In this document: positions 28,562 to 37,305 of the stretch, one piece after another
Numbering within the stretch: position 1 is the stretch's first letter
Layout of the letters: each line of letters begins with the position of its first letter
Source of the DNA: Martelella alba
GTDB lineage: Bacteria; Pseudomonadota; Gammaproteobacteria; Enterobacterales; Enterobacteriaceae
Direction: 5' to 3'
NCBI RefSeq assembly: GCF_005217455.1
Contig: NZ_SZPQ01000006.1
Span: 124,001-188,000, forward strand
Length of the DNA: 64,000 bases
Notes under the pieces: model-generated
Databases searched by the model: none
What the model saw: only the letters and a program-made list of their open reading frames with translations
What the model was told of the DNA's origin: nothing
Translations under genes and position numbers: made by a program

Positions 28562-29407
28562 ATGATTTATCTCTCCGATCACGAACTGGATTGTTTACTG
28601 CTTGAAGATGTTCGCTACGGCGATATCACCACCCGCGCCCTGGGTATCGGCGGGCAACATGGCACAATGGCGTTCGCCCGTCGCCGGGCGGGCAAAATCA
28701 GCGGGGTTGCCGTCGCCGCCCGACTGCTGGCGCGTTTGGCGTTGCAAGTCGACGTCCGGTCGGTGGACGGCGGTCTGGCCGCGGACGGAGAGACGCTGCT
28801 GACCGCTACCGGGACGGCGGAAAAACTGCATCAGGGCTGGAAAGCGGCGCAAAACATTCTGGAATGGTGTTGCGGCGTGGCTCACGCCACGCACGAACTG
28901 GTGAGCCGCGCGCAAAAAATCAACGGCGAGATGCGTATCGCTTGTACCCGCAAGACCATTCCCGGCACCAAGAATCTGGCGTTGGCCACGGTATTGGATG
29001 GCGGCGGTACCCTACACCGGGTCGGCACCGCCGACAGCCTGATGCTGTTTACCAATCATCGCCGCTTTCGCGCCGATCCGGCGGATTGGCGGGGGCATAT
29101 CCTGACCTTGCGCCGCAACGCGCCGGACCGGTTAATCGCGGTGGAGGCGGATAACGAGCGAGAAGCGGAAGCGGCCCTGCGCGCCAAGCCCGATATGCTG
29201 CAACTGGACAAGTTTTCCCCCACGGCGGTCAGCAAAATCCTGGCATTGGCCGCCGCCTGCGCCCCGGATTGCCGGATTGCCGTCGCCGGCGGCATCAATG
29301 TCGATAATATCGCCGAATATGCCGCCACCGGCGTCCGACTGGCGGTCACCTCAATGCCCTATTACGCGCAACCGGCGGATATCAAGGTCACCTTGCAGCC
29401 CGTCTGA
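28562..29407 (+). CDS. modD: ModD, quinolinate-phosphoribosyltransferase-like protein of molybdenum clusters
   Basis: 281 residues with the NadC fold: LLLEDVRYGDITTRALG at the N terminus, RIACTRKTIPGTKNLALATVLDGGGTLHR in the middle and a C-terminal AVAGGINVDNIAEYAATGV phosphate-binding strand. ModD proteins are NadC relatives encoded in molybdate-transport operons, and their exact reaction is not settled. Placement beside mop/mod genes rather than nadAB supports ModD over NadC. Transcribed away from anfH and toward mop. Confidence 0.88.
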   Translation: MIYLSDHELDCLLLEDVRYGDITTRALGIGGQHGTMAFARRRAGKISGVAVAARLLARLALQVDVRSVDGGLAADGETLLTATGTAEKLHQGWKAAQNILEWCCGVAHATHELVSRAQKINGEMRIACTRKTIPGTKNLALATVLDGGGTLHRVGTADSLMLFTNHRRFRADPADWRGHILTLRRNAPDRLIAVEADNEREAEAALRAKPDMLQLDKFSPTAVSKILALAAACAPDCRIAVAGGINVDNIAEYAATGVRLAVTSMPYYAQPADIKVTLQPV

Positions 29408-29415
29408 TGGGCAAA

Positions 29416-29844
29416 TCAGGCGCGGGTCGCGATAACGATGCTTGACGCTTTGACCAGTGCCGTCACCGCATCGCCTTCCCGTAAATGCAGGCCATTGACG
29501 CTTTCATTGGTGATGACCGATACCAGCGAGAGGTCCGGGTCGACCTTTACCGTGATTTCGCTATTGATTGCGCCCTGGGTAATGGCCGTCACTATACCGG
29601 GGAACTGATTGCGGGCCGAAAAGCGCAGGCCGTTATCGGCGCGGGTCAGAATAACCCACGGCGCCTTGATAAAGGCGATAGCCTCGCCGCCCTGGCGCAG
29701 ATTCAGGTTTTGCACGCTGTTGCGCGTGATGGTGGCGATCAAGGTTCGGCCGTTGGGCAAGGTCATTTCAATTTCGTCATTCACCGCGCCGGCGGTGATC
29801 GCGGTCACGGTACCTGAAAACTGATTTCTGGCTGATGTAAGCAT
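29416..29844 (-). CDS. Two-domain molbindin (ModG-like, Mop-Mop)
   Basis: 142 residues made of two Mop domains in tandem, each starting SARNQFxGxVTAIT and running about 68 residues. Molbindins bind molybdate or tungstate in the cytoplasm and buffer it; ModG of Azotobacter has this two-domain layout. The ATG follows an aggag ribosome site. Converges with modD (eight bases apart) and diverges from the transporter genes, with a Mo-box in between. Confidence 0.88.
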   Translation of the reverse strand: MLTSARNQFSGTVTAITAGAVNDEIEMTLPNGRTLIATITRNSVQNLNLRQGGEAIAFIKAPWVILTRADNGLRFSARNQFPGIVTAITQGAINSEITVKVDPDLSLVSVITNESVNGLHLREGDAVTALVKASSIVIATRA

Positions 29845-29983
29845 CTGGTACTCCTGTCACGTTGAATAGGCATTGTTTGCGTCATTTCAGGACAAGCTGG
29901 AGAACATCTTCGCATAATATGAAGATCATCATTAATATTTTGTCAGTTTTTTTCTCTTGCATTTTTAATTTTTCAACCGCTAT

Positions 29984-30007
29984 TGTTATGTAACTTTTTA
30001 TATAACG
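29984..30007. promoter_or_regulatory. Mo-box between mop and the molybdate transporter genes
   Basis: The half-sites TGTTATGTA and TATATAACG are separated by six bases; the right half equals that of the anfA Mo-box and the left half differs at two positions. It ends 13 bases before the chosen start codon of the binding protein, so molybdate-bound ModE would repress uptake. It could also act on the divergent mop gene. Confidence 0.8.
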
Positions 30008-30020
30008 GTAGATGAGAACA

Positions 30021-30953
30021 ATGAACAGAAAATACCTTTCGGCAATGTTATTTTGCACATTAGGCGCAATAACCAGCCTGTCCGTCCAGGCGGCACAGGA
30101 TATCAAAGTCACTTACGCCGGCTCTATGGGCGTGGTCATGGACAAACATCTCGGCCCGGCGTTTGCCGACGCGCAACACGCCGCTTATCAGGGACAGGGA
30201 CAAGGCGCTTACGGCATGGCGCGTCTGCTGGCGTCGAAGAAGGTGGTCGCCGACGTGTTCGTTTCCATAACCCCGGGGCCGATGGACATTCTCAAACAGG
30301 CCGGCTTAATCAACGATGCGGTGCCGGTCGCCAGTACCCGCATGGTCATCGCCTATAACCCGAAAAGCAAATTCGCGCCGGCATTCGACGCCGCCCGCAA
30401 AGGCGAACCCGGCGCCGCGCCCTGGTGGAAGGTCTTGCAATCCCCCGGCCTGACCTTCGGGCGTACCGATCCGGTCAGCGATCCGCAAGGACAGAATATT
30501 ATTTTCACCATGAAGCTGGCGGAGCTGTATTACCATCAGCCCGGCCTGGCGCATAAGGTTTTGGGCGATGTTCAGAATCCGAAACAGGTCTTCGCCGAAG
30601 GCGGACTGTTGACCCGCCTGGAAGCCGGGCAGGTGGACGCGGCCTCTGGTTACGAAAGCGCGACCCTTTCCTCTAAATTGCCCTATGTGATCCTGCCCGA
30701 CGAGATCAATCTCAGCAATCCGGACATGGCCAAAAAATGGTACGACAAGGTCAGCTTCCAGGTACGCGACGCGTCCGGCAAGGAAAAAACGCTGAAAACC
30801 CAGCCGTTGGTATTTTATGCCGCGGTACTGAATAACGCGCCGGATCCGGTTCTTGCCAAAAAGTTCGTCTCTTATATGCAAAGCCCTGCCGGCCAGGCGC
30901 TGTTTAAGCAAAACGGCTACGGACAACCGAAAGGCGGAGCGCTTTATCATTGA
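30021..30953 (+). CDS. Molybdate/tungstate-type ABC transporter substrate-binding protein
   Basis: 310 residues with a signal peptide (MNRKYLSAMLFCTLGAITSL, cut after VQA). The mature protein begins with IKVTYAGSMG and holds GRTDPVSDPQGQN, typical of the WtpA/ModA-like oxyanion-binding family. Periplasmic. The second in-frame ATG was chosen over 30012. Substrate class is supported by the adjacent Mop, ModD and Mo-box; sequence alone does not separate molybdate from tungstate. Confidence 0.82.
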   Translation: MNRKYLSAMLFCTLGAITSLSVQAAQDIKVTYAGSMGVVMDKHLGPAFADAQHAAYQGQGQGAYGMARLLASKKVVADVFVSITPGPMDILKQAGLINDAVPVASTRMVIAYNPKSKFAPAFDAARKGEPGAAPWWKVLQSPGLTFGRTDPVSDPQGQNIIFTMKLAELYYHQPGLAHKVLGDVQNPKQVFAEGGLLTRLEAGQVDAASGYESATLSSKLPYVILPDEINLSNPDMAKKWYDKVSFQVRDASGKEKTLKTQPLVFYAAVLNNAPDPVLAKKFVSYMQSPAGQALFKQNGYGQPKGGALYH

Positions 30954-30968
30954 TACTGTAGCGGTCTG

Positions 30969-31724
30969 ATGTTGTCCCGTTGGCTCGCGGTGCCGGCGAT
31001 ACTGTTGCTGGCGCTGCCGTTTATTACCCTGATTGGCGTCACGCCATGGCACGGGTTTCATCTTGCCTACGGCGATTGGGGGGCGGTGGCGACATCGCTG
31101 GGGTTAAGCGGCGTTTCCATACCGCTTATCCTGCTGTTGGGTACGCCGCTGGCGCTGTGGCTGGCGAGAACCGCCTCCCCCATGCGCCATTGGATTGAAA
31201 TACTGGTGTTAATTCCCTTGTTGACGCCGCCCCTGGCGCTGGGAATTTTGCTGGTCTCGGCCTATGGGCCCTACGGGCCGTTGGGGAGCATCGTCGCCCG
31301 GCTGGGCCTGTCGCTGACCAACAATGCCGGCGCTTTTGTTTTGGCCCAGATCTACGGCGCGCTGCCCTATTATGTGATTTCGGCCCGCACGGCATTCGAG
31401 TCGGTTTCGCCGGAGGTGGAGGAAGCGGCGAAAGTATTGGGCGCTCCCGCGTGGCAAATCCTGTTCCGCCTGACCCTTCCCCTGGCCCGCCGGGGATTGG
31501 CCACCGGCGTGGCTATCGCCTGGGTGAGGGTGATCGGCGAGTTCGGCATCGTACTGGTGTTCTCTTATTTTCCGCAGGGCATCCCGGTTAAACTTTATAT
31601 CAATTTACAAAATGACGGCATCGACGCGGTATATTCCCTCCTGTGGCTGTTGTTACTGGTGACCCTACCCTTTCCGTTGTGGTGCCTGGCCAGCGCGCGC
31701 CGGCAGCAGCGCCGGCGGACCTGA
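30969..31724 (+). CDS. ABC transporter permease, ModB/WtpB-like
   Basis: 251 residues, about five or six membrane helices, and the EAA motif SPEVEEAAKVLGAPAWQILFRLTLPLARRGL for ATPase contact. It follows the binding protein after 15 bases. No ATP-binding (modC-type) gene follows; the next genes are pilus genes, so the ATPase must be encoded elsewhere. The ribosome site is poor, suggesting coupling to the upstream gene. Confidence 0.85.
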   Translation: MLSRWLAVPAILLLALPFITLIGVTPWHGFHLAYGDWGAVATSLGLSGVSIPLILLLGTPLALWLARTASPMRHWIEILVLIPLLTPPLALGILLVSAYGPYGPLGSIVARLGLSLTNNAGAFVLAQIYGALPYYVISARTAFESVSPEVEEAAKVLGAPAWQILFRLTLPLARRGLATGVAIAWVRVIGEFGIVLVFSYFPQGIPVKLYINLQNDGIDAVYSLLWLLLLVTLPFPLWCLASARRQQRRRT

Positions 31725-31948
31725 AGCCGCTATCCCGCGCCCGTTTCCCATCGCCGGCTCCGGCGATTGCCAGAATCGGGAATAGTGTTTTAACCCGCTG
31801 TCATTATGTAGCCCGGCCATTTCTAACTATGCTTCAAAGATGTTTCAGAAAGCCTATCAGACGCCGCCGGCAAACGGGCAACACGCCCGATAACGGCGCC
31901 GGTATAGGCCAGCGCGGCATAGGAGGCCGTATTCTCGAAGGAAATATC

Positions 31949-32515
31949 ATGAATAAAAGACTCGCCATCCTGGGATGGGCGCTGATAGGTCTGGTCATGG
32001 GCGCGGCGCGCGCGACAACCACGCAGGGCACCATCAACGCCACGCTGACGCTCACTAATGGTTGTCTGATAAATGGTAATGCCGCCACCAGCAATGCCAA
32101 CTTCGGAACGCTGGATTTCGGTACCCATCCCGCCACGTTCGATACGATTAGCGCCACGCTGACCGGGGCCACCGGTAGCGGTATTCGTATCCGCTGCACC
32201 GATGGCGCCACTTATACCGTACAAATTACCGGTAGCAATAGCTCGCCGAGTAACGTGTACGGTACGCAAACCAATAACTCGCGTTTTATGGTCTCAAGCA
32301 GCGATAGTTCCCAAGGCATCGCCTATACCCTATACAACGACGCGGCCTACAACACGCCCATCGCCAATAATATCAATCTGGTCCCGTCCGGCACCCCCGA
32401 TCCGGTTAATGGCGATATTTATCCGGTGTACGGCAGGATCACCCAGGGCAACAACAATACCGCCATTCCGGCAGGAACCTATAGCGATGTGATTAACGTC
32501 CAGGTGGTGTACTGA
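31949..32515 (+). CDS. Csu-type pilus major subunit (spore coat U domain), CsuA/B-like
   Basis: 188 residues with a signal peptide (MNKRLAILGWALIGLVMGAA) and a spore coat U (SCPU) domain: GCLINGNAATSNANFGTLDFGTH, then GIRIRCTDGATYTVQITGS and the end strand SDVINVQVVY. These are subunits of archaic chaperone-usher pili (Csu, as in Acinetobacter) used in biofilm attachment. The ATG follows gaaggaaatatc. First gene of a five-gene + strand cluster. A longer frame upstream lacks a signal and was not used. Confidence 0.88.
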   Translation: MNKRLAILGWALIGLVMGAARATTTQGTINATLTLTNGCLINGNAATSNANFGTLDFGTHPATFDTISATLTGATGSGIRIRCTDGATYTVQITGSNSSPSNVYGTQTNNSRFMVSSSDSSQGIAYTLYNDAAYNTPIANNINLVPSGTPDPVNGDIYPVYGRITQGNNNTAIPAGTYSDVINVQVVY

Positions 32516-32541
32516 CCGGCGGAGGCGAAGAGAGCGGCGTG

Positions 32542-33054
32542 ATGAAACCCTCTGCCAGCGCGTTGCGCCATCTGGGCGCGGCGCTGCTCATTTGTACCGG
32601 CCAGGCCCGGGCGTTGCCAACCCAGACATTCCAGGTGGCCGCCACAATAGTGGCCGGCTGTCAGGTCTTGGGCAGCGGCATCATGGGCACGCTGGATTTC
32701 GGCAGCCTTGCTTCGGTCGGCGGTTCCACGGCCGACGGGACATTCAGGCAAAACGGCGCGCTGACCATCGCCTGTACCCCGGGGACGACATTGAGCATGA
32801 GTATCGATGGCGGTAGCCATTATGCCAACAGCCGTTATTTGTTACGCGCCGGGGGAACCGATACGGTCGCTTACCGTCTTTTCACCCATTCCGTCTCTGG
32901 TTCGGCCAGCGAAATCCCGGTTAATCAAAATATCGCCATCAGTTATGCCGACGCCAACCAGATCACGCTGCCTATCTATGCTACGGCCTATTTGAACGGC
33001 GGCCAGCCGGCGGGAACCTATACCGATACCCTTGCGGTCACGCTTTCGTGGTAA
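32542..33054 (+). CDS. Csu-type pilus subunit (spore coat U domain)
   Basis: 170 residues, signal peptide to about QARA, then an SCPU domain with GCQVLGSGIMGTLDFGSL, LTIACTPGTTLSMSIDGG and the C-terminal GTYTDTLAVTLSW donor-strand region. Likely a minor or alternative subunit (CsuA or CsuB position). The canonical Acinetobacter operon has three subunit genes before the chaperone; only two are present here. Start chosen at the ATG just after a GTG in the same frame. Confidence 0.85.
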   Translation: MKPSASALRHLGAALLICTGQARALPTQTFQVAATIVAGCQVLGSGIMGTLDFGSLASVGGSTADGTFRQNGALTIACTPGTTLSMSIDGGSHYANSRYLLRAGGTDTVAYRLFTHSVSGSASEIPVNQNIAISYADANQITLPIYATAYLNGGQPAGTYTDTLAVTLSW

Positions 33055-33071
33055 TTCAGAAGGATCTGATT

Positions 33072-33800
33072 ATGACAATCGTTTCATCCCGCCCATTGGC
33101 GCTGGTTCTCACTCTGGCGCTATGGTGGGCGTCGCCATCCATAGCGGGTCACTCGGTGCTGATTTGGCCGGTGGATCCGGTGATCATTGCGAGTCGTCCA
33201 GCCACCGAACTCTGGGTGGAAAATCGCGGCGAAAACACCACGTTGCTGCAAATCAGAATTTTTGCCTGGCGCCAAACCGAGGGCGCGGAACACTATCAGA
33301 CCCAACAGCATATTCAGCCCACACCCGCCATGGTCCGGCTGGAAGCCGGGCATAAGCAGGTTATCCGCCTGTTCAAACAGATCCCGCCCCTTGACGGGCG
33401 GGAAGAGGCTTATCGCGTCTTAATCGATGAAATCCCCTTGCCGCGCCACCCCGCCGACCCGGCACGGCATATGCTCGACTTTCAAATGCGCTATTCCATT
33501 CCCTTATTTGTCTATGGCCCGCAAAGCTCGCCCGAGGCGGGCGATCCCCGCTTAAGCTGGCGCCTTGGCAGCCATAACGGCAAGGCCTACCTGGAAATCG
33601 CCAACCGCGGCCCCATCCATGCCCGCCTGAGCAAGGCGCGCCTGGGCCGTCATCAACTGACCGACGGTCTGCTGGGATATGTTTTGGCCCACTCCAGTCG
33701 CCGTTGGCCTCTCAGCGTCAACGCGTCGCCACGGACGCCGTTGGAGATCAGGATAGACAACCGCGCCCTTTTTTGGCGCGGCGTCGCCGAATCCGGTTGA
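33072..33800 (+). CDS. Periplasmic pilus chaperone, CsuC-like
   Basis: 242 residues. A signal peptide, then a PapD-type immunoglobulin-like domain: VLIWPVDPVIIASRPATELWVENRGENTTLLQIRIFAW, with RVLIDEIPLP as the chaperone signature strand. It delivers subunits to the usher. The start MTIVSSRPL follows aaggatctgatt; the earlier in-frame Met overlaps the previous gene and was not used. It ends three bases before the usher start. Confidence 0.9.
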   Translation: MTIVSSRPLALVLTLALWWASPSIAGHSVLIWPVDPVIIASRPATELWVENRGENTTLLQIRIFAWRQTEGAEHYQTQQHIQPTPAMVRLEAGHKQVIRLFKQIPPLDGREEAYRVLIDEIPLPRHPADPARHMLDFQMRYSIPLFVYGPQSSPEAGDPRLSWRLGSHNGKAYLEIANRGPIHARLSKARLGRHQLTDGLLGYVLAHSSRRWPLSVNASPRTPLEIRIDNRALFWRGVAESG

Positions 33801-33803
33801 GCC

Positions 33804-36176
33804 ATGGCTGTTCTGTCGCGCCGTCGATGGGTTCTAACCGGCTATTGCGGTTTGCTGCCCTTCGCCAGCCACCCGGCCTCCTTCGACGGGCTGCCGCCGC
33901 CGCCCACCCTCGCCGCGGACCAGGCCCGGCGGCAATACCTGCTGGCGCTGGCGATCAATGAGGCGGATAGCGGCTTTATCATTCCGGTCATCTACGACAA
34001 CGGGCATTATTATGCCGAAACCGCCGATCTCATTCGGGCGGGCCTGCCCGCAGGCCGCTTGAACGGACCACGGACCGATCTGAGCGCTTTGTCGGATGTT
34101 TCGCTGAACCATGACGGCCGTCGGCAAAAATTAATGCTGACCGTGCCCACGCACTGGCTACCCGGTCGGGAATTGGCCAGTGGCACGGGCCGGCCCCGGC
34201 ATCCGGCAAAAACCAGCACTGGCGCGCTGTTGAATTATGATATCTACGGCAGCCGGATCAATGGCGGGGGTCCCCGTTTTTCAGCTTGGAACGAGTGGCG
34301 AATTTTCGGCGAAACCGGCCATTTCTCCACCGACGGGGTGGCGCAGTGGCAATCGGCGGGCCGGGGGAATCACGGATATATCCGCTATGACACGTTTTGG
34401 GCCAATCAGAACGAAGAGCACGCCCTAAGCTGGAAAGCCGGCGATCTGATCACGGATGCGTTGAGTTGGGGCAGTAGCGTACGCATCGGCGGCGTGCAAA
34501 TCGCCCGTGATTTTGCGGTGCGGCCGGATATCGTCACTTACCCGCTGCCCGCTTTTTCCGGTCAGGCGGCGGTGCCCTCCATGGTGGATCTGTTTATTGA
34601 TGGTTACCGGACCGGTGGCGAAATGCTGCGTCCCGGTCCTTACACCTTTACCAATTTGCCATTTGTCAATGGCGCCGGCGAAGCGGTTATCGTCACCACC
34701 GATGCGCTGGGGCGTCAGACGACGACGGCCCAGCCTTTTTATGTTTCCAGCCAGTTGCTCAAACCCGGCCTGACAGACTACAGCGTCGCCGCCGGCGCGC
34801 TGCGACGCCAGTACGGAATACAAAACGTCGATTACGCCACCCTGGTGGCCAGCGGATCCTACCGACGGGGCATTAACGATATGCTGACGCTGGAAGGTCA
34901 TGCCGAGGGGGCGCCTTCACAGACGCTGGGCGGCGCAGGCGGGGTATTTAAGCTTCATCGCTGGGGCGCCGCCAACGCCGCGTTGAGCGTAAGCCGCGCT
35001 CACGGTGAGCGGGGCGGCCAATATGACTGGGGCTACCAATACAGCGCCCGCCGTTTCAACCTGGGTACGCAACATACGCAACGCAGCGGGGGATTTCGCA
35101 ATCTGGCCGCGCTGGGCGCAAACGATCACCACCTTCACCGATTGCGCTGGTCGCTAAGCCGCCGCAGCGGTCAATATTATGCCAGTTTCGCCTCTGACCG
35201 GTTGGGCAGTTTCGGCCTGGCTTATATCGATGTGCGCAGCGCGCAGGGCGGAGCCGCCCAGTTGACTAATTTTTCCTGGAGCAGGAATCTCCTGGGCGAT
35301 GCCAGCCTATTCGCCTCGGCAAGCCACGACCGGCTCCGCCGGGAATGGTCCGGCGTCTTGACGCTGGTAATGCCGGTCAGGATGCTGGTCAGCGCCAGCC
35401 TGGGCATGGAACGGGATGCGCCCGGCGGAATCCGGCAACGCGCGGCCGTTTCGCGCGCCATGCCCACCGATGGCGGGTTAGGCTGGGACCTGTCCTATGC
35501 GCGGCAACCCGGTATCGGCGATTATCGCCAGGGCACCTTGCACTGGCGAAATACCGTGCTGGAAACGGCCGGGGGGTTTTACGCCAGCGGCGATCAGCAA
35601 ACCCAATGGGGCGATATCGCCGGCGCGCTGGTGTTGATGGACTCTCACCTTCTGGCGGCCAATGCGCTGAACAATACCTTCGCATTGGTCAAAACCAATT
35701 ATCCAGGCATTGCGGTCAGTTATGAAAACCAGCCGGCCGGCAGCACCAATCCCCACGGTTATCTATTGATACCCGGCGTCAGCGCCTATTATCCGGCCAA
35801 GTATGGTATCGACACGCTGACGCTGCCGCCCGACCTGACCACCGATGAGGTTGAGCAGCGGGTAGCGATACGCCGGCGCAGTGGTTATCTGGTGTCCTTC
35901 CCCGTCAAATCGTTACGGGCGGCCAATGTCATTTTCCACGACAAGCAAGGTCTGCCGTTACCGGTCGGCACCCGATTATTACGGGACAACCGTCCGGCGG
36001 ACGCTATCGGCTGGGACGGCATCGCCTGGCTGGAGAACCTGACGGCGGACAATCCCATGCGCGCCATCACGCCGGACGGCCGCCAGTGCGAAACCCGACT
36101 GATTTTGCCGGAGGGCGGGCCGAGGCCGCTGACGACTTACGGTCCGCTTTCCTGTCCGCTCCCGGCCGCGCCATAA
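33804..36176 (+). CDS. Outer-membrane pilus usher, CsuD-like
   Basis: 790 residues. Fimbrial-usher architecture: an N-terminal chaperone-binding domain (LLALAINEADSGFIIPV), a beta-barrel pore region (GDLITDALSWGSSVRIGGVQIARDF; FINGYR-like FIDGYRTGGEMLRPGPYTFTNLP is the plug-region signature) and C-terminal plug-like domains. Exports and assembles the pilus across the outer membrane. Confidence 0.92.
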   Translation: MAVLSRRRWVLTGYCGLLPFASHPASFDGLPPPPTLAADQARRQYLLALAINEADSGFIIPVIYDNGHYYAETADLIRAGLPAGRLNGPRTDLSALSDVSLNHDGRRQKLMLTVPTHWLPGRELASGTGRPRHPAKTSTGALLNYDIYGSRINGGGPRFSAWNEWRIFGETGHFSTDGVAQWQSAGRGNHGYIRYDTFWANQNEEHALSWKAGDLITDALSWGSSVRIGGVQIARDFAVRPDIVTYPLPAFSGQAAVPSMVDLFIDGYRTGGEMLRPGPYTFTNLPFVNGAGEAVIVTTDALGRQTTTAQPFYVSSQLLKPGLTDYSVAAGALRRQYGIQNVDYATLVASGSYRRGINDMLTLEGHAEGAPSQTLGGAGGVFKLHRWGAANAALSVSRAHGERGGQYDWGYQYSARRFNLGTQHTQRSGGFRNLAALGANDHHLHRLRWSLSRRSGQYYASFASDRLGSFGLAYIDVRSAQGGAAQLTNFSWSRNLLGDASLFASASHDRLRREWSGVLTLVMPVRMLVSASLGMERDAPGGIRQRAAVSRAMPTDGGLGWDLSYARQPGIGDYRQGTLHWRNTVLETAGGFYASGDQQTQWGDIAGALVLMDSHLLAANALNNTFALVKTNYPGIAVSYENQPAGSTNPHGYLLIPGVSAYYPAKYGIDTLTLPPDLTTDEVEQRVAIRRRSGYLVSFPVKSLRAANVIFHDKQGLPLPVGTRLLRDNRPADAIGWDGIAWLENLTADNPMRAITPDGRQCETRLILPEGGPRPLTTYGPLSCPLPAAP

Positions 36177-36186
36177 GGAACCGCCT

Positions 36187-37176
36187 ATGTTCTCTGCATT
36201 GCCCGCCATCATTCTTTCCCTGCCGCTGCTTCTCCTGTCGTTTCGCCCGGCGCTGGCCGCCTGCCAGTTGCCGGCCAGCGCCGCCGGTCTCGGTACGGCC
36301 ACGTCTTTCGCCGTAAACGGCAATGTCATCAACAGCAGCGGCGCCATCAGCGTCAATTGCGGATCGGGCGGCACGTTATCGTTGCTGAACGGCAATTACG
36401 TCAAAATACAGTTGGTCGGCGCCACCAACGTCAGCGCCGCCAGGGCGGTACTGAAACATGACAGCGGCGGCGACGCCGTTCCCGTCCGGCTGTGCGCGGA
36501 CGCCAACTGCGCCGGCGAATTGTTGGTCAACGGCGCGACGCAGACTTACGATTACCGTCAACTGGCTAACTTAATCGGTTTGCTGGGCGGCCTGAATTTT
36601 TCCATCCCCGTCTATCTGAGTACCGTGCCCGGTCAGGTTGTCGCCGCCGGCGCTTATACGGTCACCCTGAATATTCTTGTCAGTTATGCGATTTGCACAG
36701 GCATCGGCGCTGCGGGGCAATGCCTGCCGGGTAGCCTGCAAAGCGGCTCCACCGTCGTGCCTTTGTCGCTTAGCCTGACGATTACCAACGATTGCACGAC
36801 CATCGCCGCACCGGACATCCGTTTCGGTTCAGCGCCGTTGATCTCCGTCTTTAGCGCCGTCAGCCAGTCTATTACCGTTATCTGCACCAAAAACAGCGCA
36901 TACAGCGTAGGATTGAACAACGGCCGGAATGCGCTAAACAATGTCAGAAACATGAGCAATGGCAGCGCGCTCATCAGTTATGACATTTTCAAAAGCAATG
37001 GCGTCGACCGATGGGGGGACAGCGGCGACGGACGCTGGCAGAGCGGCGGCGCCACCAGCGTCAATAGCGATGGCACTCAGCGCACGTTTCGTTACGAAGC
37101 GCGCATTTTACCCAATCAAGTCACGCCGCCGCCCGGCGACTACACCGATAGCCTGGTGGTGGACCTGTCATTCTAG
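36187..37176 (+). CDS. Csu pilus tip adhesin, CsuE-like (two SCPU domains)
   Basis: 329 residues. Signal peptide (to ALAA), an N-terminal domain with QLPASAAGLGTATSFAVNG and, after the second cysteine cluster CTGIGAAGQCLPGS, a C-terminal SCPU domain ending GDYTDSLVVDLSF. The two-domain layout matches CsuE, the tip subunit that grips hydrophobic surfaces. An aaggaacc ribosome site precedes the ATG, ten bases after the usher. Last gene of the cluster; it converges with kdpD. Confidence 0.88.
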   Translation: MFSALPAIILSLPLLLLSFRPALAACQLPASAAGLGTATSFAVNGNVINSSGAISVNCGSGGTLSLLNGNYVKIQLVGATNVSAARAVLKHDSGGDAVPVRLCADANCAGELLVNGATQTYDYRQLANLIGLLGGLNFSIPVYLSTVPGQVVAAGAYTVTLNILVSYAICTGIGAAGQCLPGSLQSGSTVVPLSLSLTITNDCTTIAAPDIRFGSAPLISVFSAVSQSITVICTKNSAYSVGLNNGRNALNNVRNMSNGSALISYDIFKSNGVDRWGDSGDGRWQSGGATSVNSDGTQRTFRYEARILPNQVTPPPGDYTDSLVVDLSF

Positions 37177-37305
37177 GCGACATCTGTTTGTCCGCGGGCC
37201 GATCATTGTCATTGGCCGCCATACCCGGCATCTGTAGGTTTTAACGTCCATCAGCGAACAGGAGACAAGTGTTTTTACCGACTGGAGACAACGACCCGCG
37301 GCTGA

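Noticed and set aside
28562-29407. nadC (quinolinate phosphoribosyltransferase)
   Set aside because: Fold is the same, but it sits among mop and molybdate-transport genes; ModD is the better fit.
37177-37305. Remnant of kdpE after kdpD
   Set aside because: The gap is only about 130 bases and shows no response-regulator motif.
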